Shown here: one piece after another, positions 9,176 to 18,361 of the stretch
How the letters are laid out: the number at the start of each line of letters is the position of its first letter
How positions within the stretch are numbered: position 1 is the first letter of the stretch
NCBI GenBank assembly: GCA_018814305.1
Contig: JAHJAA010000058.1
Coordinates: 1-64,000 of the forward strand
Direction of reading: 5' to 3'
Source of the DNA: Pseudomonadota bacterium
GTDB taxonomy: Bacteria > Desulfobacterota > Desulfobulbia > Desulfobulbales > JAGXFP01
DNA: 64,000 nucleotides
Notes under the pieces: model-generated
What the model was told of the DNA's origin: nothing
Database searches by the model: none
The model's input: only the letters and a program-made list of their open reading frames with translations
Position numbers and translations under genes: made by a program

Positions 9176-10006
9176 ATGCTGCCCCACACCTTCATGCATA
9201 TCCAGGGTATAGGCCCAAAAACCGAAGCCCGACTCTGGCAGGACGGCCTCACCACCTGGGATGATCTCTATAAACAGTCCCCAAAACTCTACTCCCCAGC
9301 CCGAGCCCGATATATCCGCACCTGTCTTGACGAAAGCCGTATCAACCAGGACACCCCATCCGCTATGTCTGCGCTGCTGCCCACCAGCCAGCATTGGCGC
9401 CTCTTTCCCCACTTCCGTGAACGCACAGTCTATCTCGATATCGAAACAACCGGCCTTGGTGAGTTTGCCGACATCACCACCATCGCCCTCTATGACGGAA
9501 CCAGTATCCGCTGGTATATCAACGGAGATAACCTGGATGATTTTCCCCGGGACATCAACGATTCAAAAGTCATCGTCACATACAACGGCAAGTCATTCGA
9601 CATCCCGGTGATCGAACGTTTTTTTAATATGAAATTACCCCAAACCCAACTGGACCTTCGTCATATTCTAAGACAACTGGGGTATTCAGGAGGACTGAAG
9701 GGGTGTGAACAAAAACTGGGATTAAATCGAGGAGAATTGAGCGGGTTTGACGGGAGCCTAGCAGTCATTCTCTGGCACACCTACAGGAGAACCGGCGACC
9801 AGCGAGCCCTTGCGACTCTACTGGCCTATAACATACTCGATACAGTCAATCTGGAAATCCTGATGGTCGAGGCCTACAACCGGAATGTAGCAAAAACCCC
9901 TTTCGCAGAAAGTCTCACACTCCCTCCCCCGATCTCGCCCACCCTCCCCTTTGTAGCGGACCACGACCTATTGGAGACCATCCGGCGCCAACATTTCCGC
10001 TGGTAG
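9176..10006 (+). CDS. RNase H-like (YprB/RNase_H_2-type) 3'-5' exonuclease-like protein
   Basis: 276 residues. The N-terminal 10-45 region contains a helix-hairpin-helix-like IQGIGPKTEARLW element. The main domain (about 80-255) shows LDIETTGL (acidic motif I), TYNGKSFDIPVIERFF (motif II) and a late YNILDTVNLE (motif III), as in the RNase_H_2/YprB family of DEDD-type nucleases. The family is poorly studied; a nucleic-acid processing role is inferred. The gene begins about 40 nt past the acs terminator and converges on the trxC-like gene with only 10 nt between them. Confidence 0.75.
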   Translation: MLPHTFMHIQGIGPKTEARLWQDGLTTWDDLYKQSPKLYSPARARYIRTCLDESRINQDTPSAMSALLPTSQHWRLFPHFRERTVYLDIETTGLGEFADITTIALYDGTSIRWYINGDNLDDFPRDINDSKVIVTYNGKSFDIPVIERFFNMKLPQTQLDLRHILRQLGYSGGLKGCEQKLGLNRGELSGFDGSLAVILWHTYRRTGDQRALATLLAYNILDTVNLEILMVEAYNRNVAKTPFAESLTLPPPISPTLPFVADHDLLETIRRQHFRW

Positions 10007-10016
10007 CCCTCTTTCC

Positions 10017-10463
10017 TCAAGGACATAATTCGTAACGACGAAACCAGGCAAGCACCGCTTCAGGCGATTGTGCCCCGGACATTTGATCCACAATCTTTCC
10101 CCGACTGAGTAAAACCAGCGCAGGGATACCTCGGACTCCAAACCTTTGACCCAGATTAGGATTCTCCTGGGTATTCACCTGGACCACCACCGCACATCCG
10201 GCCAACGCCATTGCCACCTTTTGCACCGCCGGTGCAAATGAGACACAGTGAGGTCACCATGGCGCCCAGAACTCGGCCAGCACCGGACCGGAATACCCAG
10301 CAACGAAGCCGTCAAAATTTGACTCGGACAGAGGCTTGGGTTGGGAATACAAGGGAGACAAAACAGTACGGCATTGCCCACAGCGCCCAACTATTCCTTC
10401 TTTCTCGCCCGGAATCCTATTGCCTTTCCCACAGCCAGGACATTTGACAATAAATGAAGCCAT
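10017..10463 (-). CDS. trxC: TrxC-type thioredoxin, apparent selenoprotein (Sec at residue 70, UxxC active site)
   Basis: The reading frame is interrupted once, by TGA at 10256-10254, exactly where the first Cys of the thioredoxin active site belongs: EFWAPW-[TGA]-PHC. Reading it as Sec gives 148 residues. A zinc-ribbon N-terminus has CPGC at 8-11 and CGQC at 28-31, as in thioredoxin 2. Then come the U70-P-H-C73 active site, VNTQENP, and the cis-proline loop GIP at 112-114. Protein homology continues in the same frame on both sides, so this is not a frameshift. A hairpin beginning 15 nt after the TGA fits a bacterial SECIS. The ATG at 10463 is chosen because GGAGGA lies 6 nt upstream and the protein then aligns with TrxC. 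The alternative is a recent nonsense mutation or sequencing error. Confidence 0.85.
10220..10256 (-). promoter_or_regulatory. Candidate bacterial SECIS element with the recoded UGA
   Basis: Minus-strand RNA reads UGA (10256-10254), a 15-nt spacer, then a perfect 8-bp stem UUUGCACC/GGUGCAAA (10238-10231 and 10227-10220) with a GGC apical loop. The loop lies about 24 nt after the UGA and begins with GG. Spacing and loop resemble the E. coli fdhF SECIS, as known for SelB recruitment. Confidence 0.75.
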
Positions 10464-10716
10464 AATTTCCTCCATCGGTTTTGCCAAGCATCCTTTCCAA
10501 GGCCAATCAAATCTCCAGGACAGGATCCTGACAAACAGCACCAATTCAGCAGCTCCAAACCACCACTGAAATCTGCCGACTACAAGAAGTTCTATCCTTT
10601 CCGACTATCAACCACCCTCTTGTCGTCATGCCCCGAAATAAAATCAGTTCGGGTAAAAAAAGAAAAAGGACAACTAACCAACGACACTCATAAAAAGACC
10701 GGGCCTTCTGGATATT

Positions 10717-11787
10717 TCAGGAAGTATGGAAGCATGGAAGCATGACATAAAAACAGGCGCCCTGTCCCGATCCTTTACTCTCGGCAGTCAGTTGTCCGCC
10801 AAAATCCTCAATGGTCGCCTTGCACCAGTGCAATCCCAAACGGGAATCCTTGATCTCTTTCGTAGTAAATCCTTCCTGAAAGACCTTCCCAAGATCGTCC
10901 GGATCAAGACCGGAGCCGTTATCACAAACCGATAGCCGGAGATACTCGGTCTCATCTTTACAGAGAAGATCCGCACTCACCCGGATGACACCCTTGCCTC
11001 CAGATGTCCTAAGAATTGCCTCCACACCATTAATCAACAGATAACGAAAGACCAGCTGAAGAGAAAGCTGTTCCGCGCTGACTTTGGACCCTTCAATGCT
11101 GTCCAAATCAAGCTCCAGCCTGATCCCTTGCTGCCGGGAAAGAAACTTACTGGCAGCAACCTCATTAATTATCGCGCGGAGATTTAGCTCCTGCCGAACT
11201 TCACGGTTGACGGCAAACTGCTCATGAGCAGAGATAACCTGATCAATCCCTTCAAGCCGCTCAATAGAATCCTTATATTTTGTCCTGGTATCCTCCAAAA
11301 GCTTCCCCAAGTGATCAACACCTGCCAGGAGATAGGCATGAAGCTTCTCTCTCCGTTCAGCATTAAGGTCCGCAGCTTGCAGTTCCTGTAAGGCGGTATT
11401 GAGTTCTCTCACATTAAAACCGGACAGATTCTCCTGACTCAGATCCAGATTGATCAATACGGGATTAATGGCATTACGCAGATTATGCATGGTGGCGGCA
11501 ATGATCTCTGCCATCGCGCTATCAAGGGGTTGCGGCGGGATAGCCGGGATAGATTGAGCGGTTCCCTCGTTAGAGCTTACTCCAAAATCCATCGCCCAAA
11601 GCCGCCAAAGAACAACGCTGATCCCAAGAGTGATTCCAATTGAGAGACCAATCAAGAAAAGCGTTGAGCTGAAAAATCCCAAACCAAGACACCTCACGCC
11701 ACCATCATTCACAAAAATTATAGCCAAGACGATCAAGAGGGCGCCGGCAAGAACGACAAGAGGAGTGAGAGGACGATTGAATCTCAT
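10717..11787 (-). CDS. Membrane sensor histidine kinase
   Basis: 356 residues. Two membrane helices (about 8-26 and 36-62) leave almost no periplasmic domain. A cytoplasmic dimerisation/phosphoacceptor region near 95-110 contains HNLRNAINP as the H box. The ATPase domain has an N box around LLINGVEA, a G1 box DNGSGLD, an F-like GFTTK and a G2-like LGLHWCKA followed by GSGQGACF. No response regulator lies next to it, so it is an orphan kinase with unknown signal. The ATG at 11787 has only a weak ribosome site. Confidence 0.8.
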   Translation of the reverse strand: MRFNRPLTPLVVLAGALLIVLAIIFVNDGGVRCLGLGFFSSTLFLIGLSIGITLGISVVLWRLWAMDFGVSSNEGTAQSIPAIPPQPLDSAMAEIIAATMHNLRNAINPVLINLDLSQENLSGFNVRELNTALQELQAADLNAERREKLHAYLLAGVDHLGKLLEDTRTKYKDSIERLEGIDQVISAHEQFAVNREVRQELNLRAIINEVAASKFLSRQQGIRLELDLDSIEGSKVSAEQLSLQLVFRYLLINGVEAILRTSGGKGVIRVSADLLCKDETEYLRLSVCDNGSGLDPDDLGKVFQEGFTTKEIKDSRLGLHWCKATIEDFGGQLTAESKGSGQGACFYVMLPCFHTS

Positions 11788-12151
11788 TTTTTTCGACTTG
11801 AGCTGAGTTGGTTTATATACGAGTGTTTAAGCTGACGATTAAATCAACAAACCATACCTGACGCTGAGAGGGCAAGTATTTTGTCCTTTTGCGCTCCGTT
11901 TATCAGGATAACCAGAATCAGTAATGTCGTTGTGATAGAATTTCCAATAGATTAAACTGTTGTAACTGTCCAGGAAAGCGCAGACTCCTGATGCACAACA
12001 TCTTCGGAGTCTGGACAGTTATAGTGCTGGAGTTGGAGCCCCTTTATGCTTCGAACTGGATAATTACATACTGTTACGTATAAATTTAACCTTGTGGATC
12101 CGCCCCTCATCCCTTTATCTGAATAGGGCTGCCCAGCAGCAGGAAATGATC
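11788..12151. other. Intergenic region between divergent kinase and solute-binding-protein genes
   Basis: About 360 nt that should carry two divergent promoters. Its notable content is a compact inverted-repeat structure at 11964-12020, listed separately. No coding frame with a convincing ribosome site was seen. Confidence 0.5.
11964..12020 (+). repeat. Bulged inverted repeat, possible structured leader RNA
   Basis: AACTGTCCAG (11964-11973) pairs perfectly with CTGGACAGTT (12011-12020). Inside, ACTCC (11984-11988) pairs with GGAGT (12006-12010), leaving a 10-nt bulge on the left side and a 17-nt loop. No T-run follows, so it is not a typical terminator. It lies about 130 nt upstream of the solute-binding-protein start. 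Confidence 0.4.
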
Positions 12152-12994
12152 ATGCTAAACTTTCATTGTCCATCTCGTCCGCTCTTCAAACAATTTTTGC
12201 CTTTCTTTCTGGCCCTCAATTTACTACTGGCCCCATCCTGGGCCGGGGCTGAGGAAGTAACCATTGGCGGGACCGGTGCCGCACTGGGTGCCATAAAGAT
12301 TCTAGCGGAAACCTTCCAGCAAAAAAACCCCGGCATTACCGTTACGATCTTACCAAGTTTAGGAAGCGGCGGTGGAATCAAGGCGGTTACCCAAAAAGCC
12401 ATCGATATCGCAGTTACGGGGCGCCCCCCGAAAGAAAAAGAATTAACGAGCCCTCTCAACACCAGACTTTTCGGGCGAACCCCGTTTCTCTTTGCCGTCA
12501 ACTCCCAAAATAAAACCATTGATAATGTCTCACATAACGATCTGGTCGATATCATCACTGGCGCTCGGAAAACCTGGGATAACGGCGAGACCATTTTCGT
12601 GGTCTTCCGTTCCCCCCGGGAGTCCGATTCACGTTTTATTATCTCAATTTCACCAAAAATTGAAACAGCCCTGAATGACGCCTACAAAAAACCCGGCCTT
12701 TATATCCCGGTCAATGACCAAGAAAATGCCGAATATCTTGAAAAGACACCAGGGGCCTTTGGAGTAACGACCTTAAGCCAGATGATCACCGAAAAAAGAT
12801 CTATCAGGAGCTTAAGCATCGAGGGAATCTCTCCAACCCCAGAAAATGTAAGCAACAACAGCTACCCATACTTCAAATCTTTTTATGTCGTCACCAGAGC
12901 AGAAATCTCAGGCGCCGGGCAGAAGTTTCTCGATTTTATATTCTCCGACAAGGGCAAGGAACTTCTCGCTCAGACCGGTCACGCTATCAACTGA
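12152..12994 (+). CDS. PstS-like periplasmic substrate-binding protein
   Basis: 280 residues with a signal peptide (basic start, hydrophobic FFLALNLLLAPSWAGA ending near residue 33). The mature protein starts with VTIGGTGAALGAIKILAETF and contains PSLGSGGGIKA and DIAVTGRPP, features of the PBP-like/PstS fold that binds oxyanions. The conserved tail has FIFSDKGKELL. No ABC permease or ATPase is nearby; instead a hybrid histidine kinase follows 77 nt downstream, so the protein probably feeds a sensor. The frame opens at 12092, but AGGA precedes the ATG at 12152 by 7 nt, and the signal peptide then has normal length. Confidence 0.75.
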   Translation: MLNFHCPSRPLFKQFLPFFLALNLLLAPSWAGAEEVTIGGTGAALGAIKILAETFQQKNPGITVTILPSLGSGGGIKAVTQKAIDIAVTGRPPKEKELTSPLNTRLFGRTPFLFAVNSQNKTIDNVSHNDLVDIITGARKTWDNGETIFVVFRSPRESDSRFIISISPKIETALNDAYKKPGLYIPVNDQENAEYLEKTPGAFGVTTLSQMITEKRSIRSLSIEGISPTPENVSNNSYPYFKSFYVVTRAEISGAGQKFLDFIFSDKGKELLAQTGHAIN

Positions 12995-13071
12995 ACGCCT
13001 TGAGTCAGGGAGTAAAGGCTCCCCGACGACTGGAAAGTTGCGCCTTCAGCTACCGGCAACAGTGAATCGTT

Positions 13072-15153
13072 ATGCAAACACTTTCCGCAGAAAAAAATAT
13101 AAAGCTGAGAACAACCGCAGTAGCCCTGTCCGTTGCCCTCTTTATGGCCCTTTTATTGCCGACGCTCTTCTTCTTTTTCTCTTTTAATCATATTTCAATC
13201 GTAACCAGAATCGAAGCGGAGATGACCGCAGAGAGAATCAGCAAGGTCGTCAGCAGAAATCCAAACATGTGGATGTTTCTGGAAGATCGAATTTATGACC
13301 AACTCACCCTCCGTCCACTCACCAAAGATGAAGAAGTTCAATACATTGTGTATGATCTGAATTCCGACCTGGTTTTCGCCTCGGACAAAATCATCTCCGG
13401 CCCTAAGACCTCCAAGTCCAGCAATATCTACAATGCCGGAATCCCGGTAGGACGAGTTACGGTCAGCCGTTCGACCAGGCCTCTCATCCTCGAATCATTA
13501 CTTGCCTTTTGTCTCAGTTCCCTGTTGGGGCTGCTGATCTTCTTCTTCCTTCGCAACATCCCCCTCAAGGCCCTTGAACAGAGCATCGCACTCCTCGTGG
13601 CCGAGAAAGAACGGTTACGCGTTACCCTTGAGAATATCGGAGAGGGTGTGCTGACCACCGATTCTTCCGGAAGAATACTTTTATGCAACCAGGAGTTTAT
13701 GGATATTGTAGAACTTTCTCGGGCTGAGGCCGCCCAATACAGCTTTGAAGAACTGGTGGCAGAATTACTCAAATTGGCACAAAGAGTTGAGAGGCGAGTA
13801 CACCTGATCAAAAGGGTAATGCAAAGTACCGGGGCGACAGAAATATTTCGTTCGACGGAGATCATGACCAAGAACGGCAACCGCAAAACTATTTCATGCC
13901 TGGGAGCCCCCCTCAAAAGAGAAGATGAACACGCTGGCGCGGTCTTTGTTGTCAAGGATATTACCGAACAGATTCAGATTCAGCAGAAGATCAACAAGGT
14001 AGAACAACTGGAGGCCCTCGGGATCGTGGCCGGAGGGATTGCCCATGATTTCAATAATTTTTTAGCCACAATTCTCATAAATATTTCAAATATAAGAATG
14101 ATGACCCCCCCGACAGATCAGTCATATCAACTGCTGGCAAACAGCGAAGAGTCAATTATCCGAGCCCAGGACCTCACTCAACAACTGATCACCTTCAGTC
14201 GGGGCGGAGAGTTGCAACGACAAACTGAAGATGTTGCCGTTTTAATCAAACGTGAAACAGATTTCATGCTCAGTGGTTCAAATATCCAAATCCACTACCA
14301 GATCCACAAAGACCTCTGGGTTGTGGATATTGACCCTGTCCAGTTCTGCCAGGTCATCCAGAATCTGGTCATTAATGCCAACCAGGCCATGCCCGGTGGG
14401 GGAGTATTGAATATCAGGGCCAACAATATAACCTTAAATGAAAAGCACGGTTCTTCCCATTTACCTCCGGGCAACTATATTGAAATCAGTTTTGAAGATA
14501 CCGGGATTGGAATTTCACCGGAAAAACTCCAGAATATCTTCACTCCTTTTTATACCGACAAAAAAGGGGGCACCGGGCTCGGCCTCGCAGTCAGCCACTC
14601 GGTGATTAACCGTCATCAAGGTGACCTGTCGGTCTCTTCGATTCCAGGCAAAGGATCAACCTTCACCATCCTCCTCCCAGCCGAACCAGGAAAAGAGGTC
14701 CCTAAAACGGCTGAATACTCAATGAAAGAGCCGATGCTGCCCCCAACCGCCGGGGAAGGAAAAATTCTGTTGATGGATGACAATGAGGATCTGGTCAAGG
14801 CCTTGACTCCGGCCTTAACGAATAAAGGCTACCAAGTCGTCCACGCTCCGGATGGCCTGGCCGCACTTGATCTCTACCAGAAGTCCCGGACCGAAGGGGT
14901 GCCTTTTGACCTGGTAATTCTCGATCTCACAGTCCCGGGTGGCTTGGGAGGGAAGAAAACCATGGAAAAACTTCGGGAAATTGATCCTGAGGTCAAAGCC
15001 CTGGTTTCAAGCGGGTATTCAAAAGACCCCGTGATGGCCAACTATGAAGAATATGGGTTCAAAGGAGCGATACGAAAACCCTTCCGAATTGTGGTGCTGA
15101 CCGAATTGATCAAAAAGACCTTGAGCGAAAGAGCTGCAGAGTCCGCTGGCTGA
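13072..15153 (+). CDS. Hybrid sensor histidine kinase (PAS-HisKA-HATPase-REC)
   Basis: 693 residues. TM1 about 17-40, a periplasmic region of about 100 residues, TM2 about 143-162, a PAS domain about 180-300 ending in VVKDITEQ, HisKA with GGIAHDFNN near 320, and an ATPase domain with an NLVINANQAMP N box, FEDTGIGI, FTPFYTDK and GTGLGLAVS. A C-terminal receiver (about 560-680) has the acidic LLMDDNED, phospho-Asp in VILDLTVPG and Lys in IRKPF. It is probably co-transcribed with the upstream PstS-like protein, whose ligand it may sense. The output partner is unknown. Confidence 0.9.
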   Translation: MQTLSAEKNIKLRTTAVALSVALFMALLLPTLFFFFSFNHISIVTRIEAEMTAERISKVVSRNPNMWMFLEDRIYDQLTLRPLTKDEEVQYIVYDLNSDLVFASDKIISGPKTSKSSNIYNAGIPVGRVTVSRSTRPLILESLLAFCLSSLLGLLIFFFLRNIPLKALEQSIALLVAEKERLRVTLENIGEGVLTTDSSGRILLCNQEFMDIVELSRAEAAQYSFEELVAELLKLAQRVERRVHLIKRVMQSTGATEIFRSTEIMTKNGNRKTISCLGAPLKREDEHAGAVFVVKDITEQIQIQQKINKVEQLEALGIVAGGIAHDFNNFLATILINISNIRMMTPPTDQSYQLLANSEESIIRAQDLTQQLITFSRGGELQRQTEDVAVLIKRETDFMLSGSNIQIHYQIHKDLWVVDIDPVQFCQVIQNLVINANQAMPGGGVLNIRANNITLNEKHGSSHLPPGNYIEISFEDTGIGISPEKLQNIFTPFYTDKKGGTGLGLAVSHSVINRHQGDLSVSSIPGKGSTFTILLPAEPGKEVPKTAEYSMKEPMLPPTAGEGKILLMDDNEDLVKALTPALTNKGYQVVHAPDGLAALDLYQKSRTEGVPFDLVILDLTVPGGLGGKKTMEKLREIDPEVKALVSSGYSKDPVMANYEEYGFKGAIRKPFRIVVLTELIKKTLSERAAESAG

Positions 15154-15162
15154 TACAAATTC

Positions 15163-15232
15163 GCTGTTCCCTACCCTGCCAAATTTGAGACCATCATGAA
15201 AATTACTTCTTCCACAACCAGCAGGGAACAGC
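15163..15232. repeat. 10-bp inverted repeat between convergent genes
   Basis: GCTGTTCCCT (15163-15172) and AGGGAACAGC (15223-15232) are perfect inverted copies separated by 50 nt, between the hybrid kinase and the convergent Maf-type gene. There is no T-run; it may help stop convergent transcription. Confidence 0.3.
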
Positions 15233-15270
15233 CTTGCCCATAAGGCTATCCCCATTACTATCGCAACCAA

Positions 15271-18255
15271 TCAATGCTCCACCTCCCCTGCCTCGACCAA
15301 CTCCCTGACCTGGGTCATGGCCTCGCTCATTCGAGTTTCGTCAGGCAACATCCGGACCACCTGCTGGTAGGCGGTACGGGCGGCGGCCAGACTCCCGGTC
15401 TGATAGAGGCAATCGCCCATCTTCTTGAGTGCCGACCATTGCTGGGGCAAAGCAGTAAAACATTGTTCATAGGCAGTAATCGCGGAGGCAGGATCACCGG
15501 CAGCAGCCAGGAGATCGCCCACATCCTCCCACATCTCTGCCTGGGATGAATCCAGGGCCACAGCTTCCCGCAGAAAGTCAATCCCCTCCTGATACCGTCC
15601 GGTCTCGATCATCAACTTGGCCAGCCTGGCTGCATCCTCGGCCAGGCCAGGTTCCATGGCCCGCGCCCGGCCCAGATGCTCTTCGGCTTCAATGTTCTGG
15701 CCCTTAAGCAAATCAAGTTCCGCCTTCAGTCGATAATATCCGGCCGGGAGGTGTTCTTCAACCACACGCCATGGATCAAGTTTGATGGTGGCTTCCTCCA
15801 CAGCACCTGAGGTAAGATCCCTGACCAGGGATGGCGAGAGGATTTTCCACAGAGGAGCAAGCGCCCCCCTGAGCGCCTCGGGATCATCGATCATCCGAGC
15901 GATCCGGGCTAGCCAAATCTGTAACAGATGGGGATACATTTCACCGTGCTTCTTCCCAATCCCGATCCAAAAAGACGCCGCCCGCAATCGAATCCTTTGA
16001 AGCTCATCAGCCTTTCCAAGCTCCGTCGCAGCCACCCGGCAAAAGAATTGCTCCGCCCGAGTAAAATCCAGCAGACATAAAAATATTTCTCCTCCGACCA
16101 AGGCTTCTTCAACATCACCCTCGGGATCCGCGAGAAGCTCCTCAAAGGTCTGCCGAGCCAGATTCAGATCACCAACCCTCAGATAGAGTTCAGCCAACTG
16201 GCGAGCAGCCTGCCGATCGCCGGCGGTGGCCTTTACCAACAGAACTTTTTCACGCCGATTATGTTCCTGCAGGGAGGACAACAACCGCCGATATTCGCTC
16301 AACCCCTCACCCCGGATTGCGTTCACCTTATTGATCCGCCGGATCTCCCCCCCCAGCCAGGCAAGATATCCTTCCTCGCGGAGGATCTCATCATTGGTGA
16401 TTTTCAGGCGATCATTCTCGCCCAGAGAATGAAAGGTCAGTTCCATGACCTGCTGCCACAGATCATTTTTCCCGTCAATCTTCTTATTGGTGCGGTCAAA
16501 ATCCACCAAGACCTGACGGACCTCAGTGGGGAGGTCTTCCAGACTACGCACGTTCAGATCCTTCATCCGGGCAAATTTTCGTTCAACCCCGGCCGCGAGT
16601 TTATTAGCCCGGCTGATCAACCGTTCCATCTCTCTGATATCACGGCGCACCTGATCAACCCTTCCAGATAATCGAGTAATGGAAATTTTAGGAACCGTGG
16701 CAACGATCTTCTCAACAATGGCAGGAACCACGACCGAATCGGCAAAAAATCGCGATTTCGCAGCCTCAATCCGCAAAGGAGGGGCTCCGACAATATCGGC
16801 ACCGGCGGCGGTTCCGTTGTAAAACTGCCGATCATACTCAGCAAAGACATCCTCAAAGATCTTCTTAGAGACCAGATGATTACGGCTGGTTGCCACCTTG
16901 CCCCCGCCGATGGCATCCACATAAACCATGTCCTCCTGGGCCGGAACATCGACCCCGGTAAACACGGTGCCACCGGCATGATCCATCACACGGTCGGTGA
17001 AGGCCAGATCCTGGCCGGTAAGAAAAATTGGATCGGCCCCGATCACCAGAGCCAGCCCCAGAGAAAGATGGACCACTGAAGAGGCATCCACCTTGAGCTC
17101 CGGAATCCCCAGGGCATCGACCAACCATTTATGGGGCCGATCCTCGGGAAAGGCGAAAAAAAGATGTTTAGCCGGCAGATATTTCGGCACCTGGGGAGTA
17201 GCCTTGATCATGGCCACCAGAGAGAAAGGAAGTTTCTCCCCTAAAGACCCGGTAAATTTTTCAAAATTGACTGCCTGGAAATCGAGGGAAGTGACAAAGT
17301 CGGGCATAATCCCGGCCTTTCTTAATGGGGCCAGGGCTGAATCTGCGGCAATCAACACACAACAATCCCGAACCGCCCGGATCTCCGGCAAAGTCCGGTC
17401 CAGAGAAGGCCCCGCCGCCACCAGAACCGCCGGCTTGCCCCGGAAACTATCCCGTAAGGCCTCAATATCATGGCTATGGGGCAATAAAGTCAGATTCTCC
17501 AGGCGATTCCGAAAGAATTCCCGCCCACATTTGGAGGTGGTACCACCATGGGCGTTAATATGATTGACCGACATGAAGATTCGATTGTCCAGCGGCGCAT
17601 AGAGATCCTCCCGCCATTGGTAGCTGGGAACCTGCCGAAGCACCGAGGTATCTTCCAGCGCCGCCAGCCGGCCAACGGCCCCCTCGAACCGCTGCAGTTG
17701 ATTGGTATCTTCACCCACAAAAAAAGCCACTCGGGAAGAACGAATCAGCGGGGTCAAGTCAAGGGCACGGAGGGCCAGACAAAAAAGATCAAGGGACGGT
17801 TCGAAGACCATGATCATCCGGACCATGGGCCGCTCCCGGGCGATCAACAGCGGGCCATAGCCCAAACCCATACCAACAAAGACCACCAACCCGCGGGCAT
17901 CGGCCGGGACATTTTCAAAATGCCCCGCAGCGTCCTCCCAAGGGTCTTTTAAACCATAGGCCAGCACCTCACGCCCATCCTCCATGGCCAGAGCCACCGA
18001 TGGAAATCCCGCCTCGCTATTCAATAACCGTCCCACCGGGGCAGCCTGATGCTCCCGCACCATTTGTGCCAATCGGGGATCGCACGCCCCCAGGCAGACA
18101 AGATTACTCTCCCAATACTCTCGCCCGGAAAGATCGTACGGAGTCAACTGCCCTGAAACATCTGAACGCGACCCAAAGTTGGTTGAAGTATTACGCTGCC
18201 CTGTCACATTCAAACCCCGATTTATTTTTATTTTAAAAGTGGCGCAAAGTTTCAT
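15271..18255 (-). CDS. Maf/DUF115-family (MptE-like) flagellin glycosyltransferase with C-terminal TPRs
   Basis: 994 residues. The central region has GKPAVLVAAGPSLDRTLPEI and, about 45 residues later, MPDFVTSLDFQ, the hallmarks of the DUF115/6-hydroxymethylpterin pyrophosphokinase-like fold shared by motility accessory factors (Maf). Those proteins transfer pseudaminic or legionaminic acid onto flagellin in the cytoplasm. A second half (about 640-990) is built of helical TPR-like repeats, including a clear pair near 890-960. Its position at the end of the nonulosonate cluster supports flagellin glycosylation. The ATG at 18255 has no good ribosome site; a GTG about 16 codons downstream preceded by GGGG is an alternative. 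Confidence 0.8.
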   Translation of the reverse strand: MKLCATFKIKINRGLNVTGQRNTSTNFGSRSDVSGQLTPYDLSGREYWESNLVCLGACDPRLAQMVREHQAAPVGRLLNSEAGFPSVALAMEDGREVLAYGLKDPWEDAAGHFENVPADARGLVVFVGMGLGYGPLLIARERPMVRMIMVFEPSLDLFCLALRALDLTPLIRSSRVAFFVGEDTNQLQRFEGAVGRLAALEDTSVLRQVPSYQWREDLYAPLDNRIFMSVNHINAHGGTTSKCGREFFRNRLENLTLLPHSHDIEALRDSFRGKPAVLVAAGPSLDRTLPEIRAVRDCCVLIAADSALAPLRKAGIMPDFVTSLDFQAVNFEKFTGSLGEKLPFSLVAMIKATPQVPKYLPAKHLFFAFPEDRPHKWLVDALGIPELKVDASSVVHLSLGLALVIGADPIFLTGQDLAFTDRVMDHAGGTVFTGVDVPAQEDMVYVDAIGGGKVATSRNHLVSKKIFEDVFAEYDRQFYNGTAAGADIVGAPPLRIEAAKSRFFADSVVVPAIVEKIVATVPKISITRLSGRVDQVRRDIREMERLISRANKLAAGVERKFARMKDLNVRSLEDLPTEVRQVLVDFDRTNKKIDGKNDLWQQVMELTFHSLGENDRLKITNDEILREEGYLAWLGGEIRRINKVNAIRGEGLSEYRRLLSSLQEHNRREKVLLVKATAGDRQAARQLAELYLRVGDLNLARQTFEELLADPEGDVEEALVGGEIFLCLLDFTRAEQFFCRVAATELGKADELQRIRLRAASFWIGIGKKHGEMYPHLLQIWLARIARMIDDPEALRGALAPLWKILSPSLVRDLTSGAVEEATIKLDPWRVVEEHLPAGYYRLKAELDLLKGQNIEAEEHLGRARAMEPGLAEDAARLAKLMIETGRYQEGIDFLREAVALDSSQAEMWEDVGDLLAAAGDPASAITAYEQCFTALPQQWSALKKMGDCLYQTGSLAAARTAYQQVVRMLPDETRMSEAMTQVRELVEAGEVEH

Positions 18256-18361
18256 TAAACGAGGATCAATCCTCCAGATGCAGACGAGCAGGACAGCACG
18301 CTAAAGCAATTCCATGCGGGCCAACCAGACGAATCCCGTCTAGAGGGGTACTGAAAGACGT

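Noticed and set aside
10017-10253. Separate 69-codon gene starting downstream of the TGA
   Set aside because: It begins in the middle of a thioredoxin fold and shares the upstream frame; it is the C-terminal part of the selenoprotein candidate.
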